Source: Flaviaestuariibacter flavus (lineage in GTDB: Bacteria > Bacteroidota > Bacteroidia > Chitinophagales > Chitinophagaceae). From it: DNA of 64,000 nucleotides. Shown here piece after piece: positions 57,809 through 64,000 of this stretch. Location: the NCBI RefSeq assembly GCF_004337505.1, contig NZ_SJZI01000050.1, forward strand, positions 124,001 through 188,000, in the 5' to 3' direction. The notes under the pieces were generated by a model. That model saw only the letters and a list, made by a program, of their open reading frames with translations, ran no database searches and was not told where the DNA came from. The first letter of the stretch is position 1. Each line of letters begins with the position of its first letter. Made by a program: the position numbers and the translations under genes.

Positions 57809-58138
57809 TTATGGCAATGCGGTATTTTCCTCCTTCGCGGGCGTCGAGGGGGGGTAACCTTTGAAAAAACCGGATTTTTCAATACTGATGACTGCAGTGC
57901 CCGTTACAAGCGCGGTACTGATGGCGTAACGCCCCTGGTCATCGGTGGTGGCGGTTTGCAGGCCCGCGCCTACCACCGCATTTTCAACCGGAAGCCGCGG
58001 CATGTTGGTTGCCTGTCCAGATAACGCTATCCAGGTATTGCCTGCGCCCTGCACCTCAATAGTTGTTCCTCTATCTGCTTCAGTTGGTTTTTTGCAGCTG
58101 GTGATGAACAACAGGCTGACAAATAAATGCCCAGGCAA
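57809..58138 (-). CDS. Small lipoprotein with carboxypeptidase-regulatory-like domain, start uncertain
   Basis: The protein is 109 residues from a TTG at 58138. FVSLLFITSCKKP is a clear lipoprotein signal (Cys15), followed by a small Ig-like domain with PVENAVVGAGLQTATTDDQG and YAISTALVTGTAVISIEKSG, the usual regulatory-like pattern. An ATG at 58151 (MKQRLAW) would make a better N terminus but is out of frame by one base, so the gene may carry a frameshift or truly use TTG. Function unknown. Lower GC than neighbours. Confidence 0.65.
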   Translation of the reverse strand: MPGHLFVSLLFITSCKKPTEADRGTTIEVQGAGNTWIALSGQATNMPRLPVENAVVGAGLQTATTDDQGRYAISTALVTGTAVISIEKSGFFKGYPPSTPAKEENTALP

Positions 58139-58241
58139 GGCGTTGCTTCATTTGTGTCGGTTTGGTGAAGTTTGTGGACTGGTTACACTGGTTTCAGTAA
58201 AAAGACAAAAGGGGCGGCTTTTTGGCTGCGTGCTAAAAATA

Positions 58242-58270
58242 ACAAAAAAAGCCTCCCGCGGGGGAGGCTG
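58242..58270 (-). terminator. Terminator after trxA
   Basis: On the minus strand AGCCTCCCC CG CGGGAGGCT-type stem followed by TTTTTTTG. It lies just after the trxA stop. Confidence 0.88.
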
Positions 58271-58290
58271 TATTTCTACGAATAACGTTC

Positions 58291-58608
58291 TTAGATATGC
58301 GCTTCGATCTTCTTCACGAAGTTCGACTTGGGCTGCGCGCCCACCAGCTTGTCTACCACCTGGCCGTTCTTGATGAACAGGATGGCGGGGATGGAGGTGA
58401 TGCCGTAGTTCATGCTCACCTGGGGGTTCTCGTCCACGTTCACCTTGCCGACGTTCACCTTGCCGGCGTATTCTTTCGAAAGCTCGTCGATGACCGGGCC
58501 GATCGCGCGGCAGGGGCCGCACCACTCCGCCCAGAAGTCTACAACAGTAAGCTTATCTGCGTTCAGCACATCCGTCTGAAAATTCGCATCTGTAAATGCT
58601 TGTGCCAT
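58291..58608 (-). CDS. trxA: Thioredoxin
   Basis: This 105-residue cytoplasmic thioredoxin has the active site [18 protein letters not shown] and the cis-Pro region [20 protein letters not shown]. It reduces protein disulfides and supplies electrons to enzymes such as methionine sulfoxide reductases and ribonucleotide reductase. It is a standard single-domain protein without a signal peptide, monocistronic, and ends at a terminator. Confidence 0.97.
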   Translation of the reverse strand: MAQAFTDANFQTDVLNADKLTVVDFWAEWCGPCRAIGPVIDELSKEYAGKVNVGKVNVDENPQVSMNYGITSIPAILFIKNGQVVDKLVGAQPKSNFVKKIEAHI

Positions 58609-58705
58609 AATTCGGGTTGTTTTGAGTTTTTTCTGTTTTCAGTACTAAGGGCAACAAATTTAATTCCGTACCATATTCGTGCGCCAGGCCCTGCCGGTTT
58701 GACAG

Positions 58706-61700
58706 CTAGGCCGTCAGCACCTTCACGTCGATCTCCGGGCGGCCGTCGAGCCACTGGATTAGGTCCCAGTTCATCTCGAAACCCGCGCCCAGCGTGGAAA
58801 AGCCGGCCTTGAGCGCGGCCTTGGGCTCTTTCACAACGATCTTCAAACCGGTGCTGCCGGGGTTTTTCTTGATATTATCATCTAAAAATTCAATAATGCC
58901 GGGCTCCAGGTTGCGCACATCCAGCTCCAGTTGCAGCGCTTTTGTCATCTGCCGCTTCATGTTCTCCGCCAGGTTGATCGAGCCGGGCTTGAACTCGTAT
59001 TCGTCGCGGTAGCGGTGTTTCTGGAAGGAGCCGGTGAGCAGGATGGCGGCGCCCGCCTGCAGGTAGGGGCTGAACCGCACGTAATCATCCCCGAAGAGTA
59101 CCATCTCGGTCTTGCCCGAATAGTCTTCGAGCACATAAGAGCCGAATTTGTTGCCCTGCCGGGAGATACGCTGCTGCGCGCCGGTAACGAGACAAAGCAA
59201 CTTGAACGTGCGTCCCTGCGCCGCCAGCAGCTTCGAGTCCTTGGTTTCGTTGAAATCGGCCACGGCCGTTACACCGTAGTGCTTCATCTCGAACTTATAG
59301 TGATCCAGCGGGTGCCCCGAAAGGTAGATGCCCGCTACTTCCTTTTCTTTTTCCAACTGCTCGGTGAGCGACCATGGCGGGCAGCCGGGGATCACCGGCG
59401 GCTTGATGTCGAGCACGGCCGGCAGGTCGCCGAACAGCGTGTTGGTGGTGTTGACGCTCTGCGCCTGCACCACCTGCCCGAACTTCACCATCTTATCGAG
59501 GCCGCTCTGCGTTTCGCCCTCGGGCACGCAGATATACTGGGCGCGGTGCAGCGCCGGGAAGGAGTCGAAGGCGCCGGCAAACACGAGGCATTCCAGCGTG
59601 CGCTTGTTCACCGTGCGGGTGTTCACGCGCTTGATGAAGTCGAAGGGATCCTGGTAGCGGCCGCCATCCTTGCGCTCGGCGATGATATTCTCCACCGCGT
59701 TCTCGCCCACACCCTTAAGGCCGCCGAGGCCGAAGCGGATATCGCCCTGCTCGTTTACGGCAAAGCCTTTCTTTGATTCGTTGATGTCGGGGCCGAGCAC
59801 TTTCAGTCCCATCCGCTTGCATTCCTCCATGAAGAAGGTGAGCTTGTCGAGCGCGTTGGCGTGGTTGAGCACCGCCGACATATACTCGCCCGGGTAGTGG
59901 GCTTTGAGATAAGCAGTTTGATAGGCTACGAAAGCATAGCACGTAGAGTGCGACTTGTTGAAGGCGTACTGGGCAAAGGCTTCCCAGTCGGTCCACACCT
60001 TCTCCAGCACTTTCGCGTTGTGGCCTTTACCAACGGCGCCGTCGATGAACTTGCTCTTCATCTTATCCAGCGTCTTGCGGTCCTTCTTACCCATGGCCTT
60101 CCGCAGAACGTCCGCGTCGCCCTTGGAGAAGCCGGCGATCTTCTGCGCCAGCAGCATCACCTGTTCCTGGTACACCGTGATGCCGTAGGTTTCCTCCAGA
60201 TACTCGGCCATCTCTTCGATGTCGTACACCACTTCCTCGCGCCCGTGCTTCCGGTCTACGTATTGGGGGATGTACGCCATCGGGCCCGGGCGGTACAGGG
60301 CGTTCATGGCAATGAGGTCGGCAAACTGGTCAGGCTTCAGTTCCTTGAGGTACTTCTGCATGCCCGGCGATTCAAACTGGAAGGTAGCGATGGTGTCGCC
60401 GCGCTGGTACAGCTCGTAGGTCTTTTCATCATCCAGCGGCACGTCGTCGATCACAATGTCGACACCATGATTTTCCTTGATCATGATGAGCGCGTCGCGG
60501 ATGATGGAGAGGGTCTTCAGACCCAGGAAGTCCATCTTGATAACGCCGGCGTCTTCAATGATGGAGCCTTCGATCTGGGTGATGAGAAGATCCGAATCTT
60601 TCGCGGTGAAAACGGGGATCAGCTCCGTCAGGTCTTTGGGGGCGATGATGATACCGGCGGCGTGGATGCCGGTGTTGCGCACCGAGCCTTCGAGCTTTTC
60701 GGCAATGCGGAGCACATCGGCGGCCATGTCTTTGCCAGCGTAGATCTCGCGTACCTTTTTAATGTTCTCGATATCATCCTGACCATACTCGTCGTCGAGG
60801 GGCTTGTCGCCTTCCTTCGAGGTAAAGGGCGCATGCAGCACGCGGTACAGCTTGGTGCCGGGCTTTTCGGGAATGAGCTTGGCGAGTGCGTTGGAGTCGG
60901 CAAGGGGCAGGTCCATCACGCGGGCCACGTCCTTGATGCTCGAGCGGGCGGCCATCGTACCGTAGGTCACGATCTGGGCCACCTGGTTCTGCCCGTATTT
61001 CTGCACCACGTAATCGATCACCTTCTGGCGGCCTTCGTCGTCGAAGTCCGTATCGATATCGGGCATCGACTTACGATCGGGGTTGAGGAAGCGTTCGAAC
61101 AGGAGCTTGTACTTGATCGGGTCGATATTGGTGATGCCGATGCAATAGGCCACCGCCGATCCCGCGGCCGATCCGCGGCCAGGGCCTACGAACACGCCGA
61201 GATCCCGGCCCGCCTTGATGAAGTCGGATACGATGAGGAAGTAGCCGGCGAATCCCATCGTTTTAATGGTAAACAGCTCAAAGTCGAGGCGTTCCCGTAT
61301 TTCTTCGGTGATCTCGCTGTAGCGGGCGCGGGCACCTTCATAGGTAAGAAAGTGCAGGTATTCCCACTGGTTCAGGTTGGAGTCGTCGTGCACCTGGAAC
61401 TCCTTTGGCAGCGGAAAAGCAGGAAGGAGGATGTCGCGCTTCAGGTTGAGCAGCTCCACCTTGTCCACGATCTCGTTGGTATTATCGATGGCTTCCGGGA
61501 TATCCTGGAAGACCTTGATCATCTCCTCGGTCTTCTTGAAATAAAACTGGTCGTTCGGGAAGGCGAAACGGCTGTTCTTCAGGTTCACGTCATCGTCCGA
61601 AAAATCACGGTTGGCCGGCGTGGCTACCTTTTCGCCGGTGTTGATACAAAGCAGGATGTCGTGGGCGTTGAAGTCTTCCACGTCGGTATAGTGCGAGTCG

Positions 61701-62335
61701 TTGGACGCGATCACCTTTACGTTGTGCTTCTTCGCGAATTTCACCAGCACCTGGTTCACTTTATCCTGTTCCGCCATCCCGTGGCGCTGGAACTCCACGT
61801 AGAAGTCCTCGCCAAACAGGTCGAGCCACCATTTGAATTCCTGCTCCGCTTCGTCTTCGGTCTTATACATAATGGCCTGCGGCACCGAAGCGCCGAGGCA
61901 GCACGTGGTGGCGATGAGACCTTCGTGGTATTTTAAAATGAGTTCCTTGTCGATACGCGGGTACTTGGAGTACATACCCTCCATAAAGCCGAGGGAGGTG
62001 AGTTTCACCAGGTTTTTGTAACCCTGCTCGTTCTTGGCCAGGAGGATCTGGTGAAAGCGGCGGTCTTTTACTTCTTTGGTGAACGTCTTGGCGAAGCGGT
62101 TCTCCACGAGGTAAAATTCGCAGCCGACGATCGGCTTTACCTTGGGCTTGCCATTCTCGTCGGTGTGCTTGTAGGCCTGCGACACGAATTCGAACACACC
62201 GAACATATTGCCGTGGTCGGAGATGGCGAGCGCCGGCATGCCGTCGGCGATCGCTTTCTTATAGAGGGAGTTGATAGAAGCGGCGCCGTCGAGAAGGGAA
62301 TATTGCGTGTGGACGTGTAAGTGGGAGAATTTCAT
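58706..62335 (-). CDS. dnaE: DNA polymerase III subunit alpha
   Basis: The protein is 1209 residues. The N-terminal PHP domain begins FSHLHVHTQYSLLDGAASIN. The catalytic centre has VGPGRGSAAGSAVAYCIGIT and the acidic PDIDTDFDDEGRQKVIDYVV. The helix-hairpin-helix and OB-fold regions follow (GLGGLKGVGENAVENIIAER, MVLFGDDYVRFSPYLQAGAA). It is the main replicative polymerase. No intein or insertion is visible. It is monocistronic. Confidence 0.98.
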   Translation of the reverse strand: MKFSHLHVHTQYSLLDGAASINSLYKKAIADGMPALAISDHGNMFGVFEFVSQAYKHTDENGKPKVKPIVGCEFYLVENRFAKTFTKEVKDRRFHQILLAKNEQGYKNLVKLTSLGFMEGMYSKYPRIDKELILKYHEGLIATTCCLGASVPQAIMYKTEDEAEQEFKWWLDLFGEDFYVEFQRHGMAEQDKVNQVLVKFAKKHNVKVIASNDSHYTDVEDFNAHDILLCINTGEKVATPANRDFSDDDVNLKNSRFAFPNDQFYFKKTEEMIKVFQDIPEAIDNTNEIVDKVELLNLKRDILLPAFPLPKEFQVHDDSNLNQWEYLHFLTYEGARARYSEITEEIRERLDFELFTIKTMGFAGYFLIVSDFIKAGRDLGVFVGPGRGSAAGSAVAYCIGITNIDPIKYKLLFERFLNPDRKSMPDIDTDFDDEGRQKVIDYVVQKYGQNQVAQIVTYGTMAARSSIKDVARVMDLPLADSNALAKLIPEKPGTKLYRVLHAPFTSKEGDKPLDDEYGQDDIENIKKVREIYAGKDMAADVLRIAEKLEGSVRNTGIHAAGIIIAPKDLTELIPVFTAKDSDLLITQIEGSIIEDAGVIKMDFLGLKTLSIIRDALIMIKENHGVDIVIDDVPLDDEKTYELYQRGDTIATFQFESPGMQKYLKELKPDQFADLIAMNALYRPGPMAYIPQYVDRKHGREEVVYDIEEMAEYLEETYGITVYQEQVMLLAQKIAGFSKGDADVLRKAMGKKDRKTLDKMKSKFIDGAVGKGHNAKVLEKVWTDWEAFAQYAFNKSHSTCYAFVAYQTAYLKAHYPGEYMSAVLNHANALDKLTFFMEECKRMGLKVLGPDINESKKGFAVNEQGDIRFGLGGLKGVGENAVENIIAERKDGGRYQDPFDFIKRVNTRTVNKRTLECLVFAGAFDSFPALHRAQYICVPEGETQSGLDKMVKFGQVVQAQSVNTTNTLFGDLPAVLDIKPPVIPGCPPWSLTEQLEKEKEVAGIYLSGHPLDHYKFEMKHYGVTAVADFNETKDSKLLAAQGRTFKLLCLVTGAQQRISRQGNKFGSYVLEDYSGKTEMVLFGDDYVRFSPYLQAGAAILLTGSFQKHRYRDEYEFKPGSINLAENMKRQMTKALQLELDVRNLEPGIIEFLDDNIKKNPGSTGLKIVVKEPKAALKAGFSTLGAGFEMNWDLIQWLDGRPEIDVKVLTA

Positions 62336-62482
62336 AGCGTCGTGGGTGCACCGGCGCTGCGGCCGGGGCAGGCGTGCAAGTTACGCCCGAAGGGCGGAAA
62401 ACACCGGCACTTTAACCGGCTCTTTTAATCCACATTTTTGCGCAAATTTTTTATAATTTCGTCTTCCACCTAATCGATACCT

Positions 62483-63211
62483 ATGATCCGGCAGTTCATC
62501 CTGATGGCCGCCCTCGCCACCGCGGGCAGCGCCAGCGCGCAGGGCGGTACCAAGTCCGCCACCGGCCCCCAGAGCGTTCGCTTCCTGGAGGATATCGAAG
62601 TAGGTTTCGGTCCCGCCGCTAATAATGCAACATCGCCGGCTAATTCCATCGCCCATAAGCCGGGTGCCCTGCCCAATGCGGCTCCTGTAAAATCGGTCGC
62701 CCACGGCGCGCCGGTGATGCCCACCCCGCGCAAGCCCGATTTCAGCATCGAAAACGCCGGTACGCTTCATCTGAAGTTCGCCCTGCTGCTCAATACCGAA
62801 GTAGAGGCGGTTCCCGAACTGCCACTGCTGGTGCTGATGGACGACTGGTGGGGTACGAAATACCGCCTCGGGGGAAACGACCGCAGCGGCATCGACTGCA
62901 GCGGATTTACCTGCATGCTGTACCGGGAGCAATTCCAGGTGCTGCTGCCCCGCACCGCCCGTGACCAATTCGCGGCCACCCGCAGCGTCGATCCGTCGCA
63001 ACTGAAAGAAGGCGACCTGGTATTTTTTACCACGGGCGGGTCGATCACCCACGTCGGCTTCTACCTGCAGAACAATAAGTTCGTTCACGCCTCCACTTCC
63101 GAAGGCGTCACCATTTCCGACCTCAACGACCGTTACTGGCAGGCGCGCTTTGCCGGGGCGGGAAGGTGGGAGACGGGGGCGGTGCCGGTCAATGGTGGTG
63201 TAAGGCCTTAA
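62483..63211 (+). CDS. NlpC/P60 family cell-wall peptidase
   Basis: The protein is 242 residues. A signal peptide (LMAALATAGSASAQ) is followed by a low-complexity linker. The C-terminal C40 peptidase domain has catalytic Cys in DRSGIDCSGFTCMLYREQFQ, His in GGSITHVGFYLQNN and a second His in NKFVHASTSEGV. It cleaves peptide stems of peptidoglycan in the periplasm. It is divergent from dnaE and is followed by a family E repeat. Confidence 0.93.
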   Translation: MIRQFILMAALATAGSASAQGGTKSATGPQSVRFLEDIEVGFGPAANNATSPANSIAHKPGALPNAAPVKSVAHGAPVMPTPRKPDFSIENAGTLHLKFALLLNTEVEAVPELPLLVLMDDWWGTKYRLGGNDRSGIDCSGFTCMLYREQFQVLLPRTARDQFAATRSVDPSQLKEGDLVFFTTGGSITHVGFYLQNNKFVHASTSEGVTISDLNDRYWQARFAGAGRWETGAVPVNGGVRP

Positions 63212-63246
63212 GCCCGGTTGAGAGAAAGGCTTTTGAAGTAAAAAAG

Positions 63247-63384
63247 AGTCTTTCACCGCGAAGAGAATAAGAAAAGAAGTTGTTACGCTAAGATTATACA
63301 AATAGGTCCCGGCTTGCCGGGACCTATTCAATTATATTCCTTTGCGAAACGCTTATTCAACTTCTTTTCTTCGCGGTGAAAGAC
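63247..63384. repeat. Family E inverted repeat copy 3 with inner hairpin
   Basis: The left arm (63247-63292) is AGTCTTTCACCGCGAAGAG, AATAAGAAAAGAAGTTG and TTACGCTAAG. The right arm (63340-63384) is CTTTGCGAAACGCTTATTC, AACTTCTTTTCTTCGC and GGTGAAAGAC. The inner hairpin AATAGGTCCCGGC/GCCGGGACCTATT (63301-63328) is perfect. It lies between convergent genes. Confidence 0.88.
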
Positions 63385-63429
63385 CCTTCTTCACCTTAAA
63401 AATCTTCCAGCGAAGAACTCCTGAAGCGG

Positions 63430-64000
63430 TCATTCTTTACTACCCAAACCGAGACGTTTCTTGATTGTTTCCCACACCGGCATGATATCCGGGGAAAGCT
63501 TCAGCGCCAGCACGCCGGTGGCAAAAGTGACGCTGAAAATGGTCGTGCGCAGCACCAGCCACCAGAAGCCCGTATGATCGCGGCCCGCGAAGTAGGCCAG
63601 CAGGTAGCAGGCCGCGGCCAGCAGCAGCGTGTACAGGGTGTTGATCGTAAAGGGCTGCATCCCGTAGCGGCGCCACAGGAAGATATAGCGCACGGCATTG
63701 AACACGGTAAAGGCGACGAGCCCGCTCACAGCCGGCCCGTAGATACCCACTTTCCGGGTGAGCAGGTAATTGAGCGGCAGCGCCAGGGTGAACAGGATGA
63801 GTCCGCTTGTAAATTCAAAGCGCCAGGAGGTGGAAGTAGCAATGATCTGCGAGGAAAGACCAGTACCCATATCCAACACCCGCGTCAGGCCGAGGAAGAA
63901 GAATACGAGGAAGGCGTAATTGAAGTCTTTCTGTATATGAAAGGTAAGCAGCGCGTCGCGGAAGTTGAGCCAGATAAGGCAAAACATGGCAACCGAAAAC
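63430..64000 (-). CDS. Polysaccharide flippase-like membrane protein, partial
   Basis: About 190 C-terminal residues are visible, with six or so membrane helices (FELTSG-type FTSGLILFTLALPLNYLLTR, YGPAVSGLVAFTVFNAVRYI, LYTLLLAAACYLLAYFAGRD). The pattern fits the Wzx/MviN-type oligosaccharide flippase superfamily. The frame continues past the ATG at 63987 to the window edge, so the start is outside. The substrate is unknown. Confidence 0.75.
   Translation of the reverse strand, partial: FSVAMFCLIWLNFRDALLTFHIQKDFNYAFLVFFFLGLTRVLDMGTGLSSQIIATSTSWRFEFTSGLILFTLALPLNYLLTRKVGIYGPAVSGLVAFTVFNAVRYIFLWRRYGMQPFTINTLYTLLLAAACYLLAYFAGRDHTGFWWLVLRTTIFSVTFATGVLALKLSPDIMPVWETIKKRLGLGSKE

Noticed and set aside
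59861..61936. A 691-codon open frame on the plus strand opposite dnaE
   Set aside because: It mirrors the codon bias of dnaE, shows no domain and no promoter. Long antisense frames are expected in GC-rich genes.

Overview
The window reads as a chromosomal segment of a GC-rich Bacteroidota bacterium, most likely in or near the Chitinophagaceae. The evidence is repeated TAnnTTTG -7 promoter elements, starts without Shine-Dalgarno sites, TonB-dependent receptors, DUF983 and DUF4954 proteins, a bacterial serine palmitoyltransferase and a futalosine-pathway menaquinone enzyme. The family assignment is an inference from gene content. No phage, transposase or CRISPR array is visible. Most of the window is core metabolism and housekeeping.

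Layout. 1-2557: regulators (Crp/Fnr-like, AraC-like) and a DUF983 protein behind a truncated yellow/MRJP-like gene. 2673-7723 (minus): yidD-rnpA-rpmH, a YpfJ-like metalloprotease, and the oxidative pentose phosphate pair zwf-gnd. 7871-10943: c-type cytochrome, AhpD-like protein, an S23-type four-helix-bundle gene, korB without korA, and a lipoprotein. 10985-21127: pheS, a TonB receptor, an arginase-fold enzyme, mscL, an M13 peptidase, a Do protease and a LuxC-like acyl-CoA reductase. 21173-23858: ferredoxin, ddl, a PASTA protein and rhodanese. 24050-27252: a TonB receptor under a TPP riboswitch, and a GGSD-repeat adhesin-like protein. 27355-28160: initiator tRNA, tRNA relics and a GIY-YIG gene. 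28221-36626: an orphan sensor kinase, a glycosidase-like protein, a ZIP transporter, a Zn-dehydrogenase and an uncharacterised membrane/TPR cluster. 36857-47801: era, der, a Thr-rich lipoprotein, DUF4954, glmS, pafA-like phosphatase and serine palmitoyltransferase. 47896-58608: a GxxExxY gene, DPP4, isocitrate dehydrogenase, a four-gene envelope methionine-sulfoxide repair cluster, mqnE, a nucleoside-type MFS carrier and thioredoxin. 58706-64000: dnaE, an NlpC/P60 peptidase and the end of a polysaccharide flippase-like gene.

The most unusual content lies between genes. At least five families of long imperfect inverted repeats, each built from short recurring words, occupy intergenic spaces. 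They usually enclose a terminator hairpin and sometimes supply the stop codon of the neighbouring gene. In two places the loop between the arms carries a small ORF of a family with unclear function: a four-helix-bundle gene at 8874-9296 and a GxxExxY gene at 47896-48297. This resembles the intervening sequences of 23S rRNA genes. In a third place a GIY-YIG nuclease gene lies between the initiator tRNA and a nearly perfect copy of that tRNA's 3' end plus its terminator, with further decayed tRNA-like copies that all carry an extra CCGCC/GGCGG hairpin.

Other points of interest are a thiamine-responsive outer-membrane receptor, an envelope MsrA/MsrB/molybdoenzyme/cytochrome b cluster, and several genes whose -7 element lies only 4-5 nt before the ATG, which predicts leaderless mRNAs.
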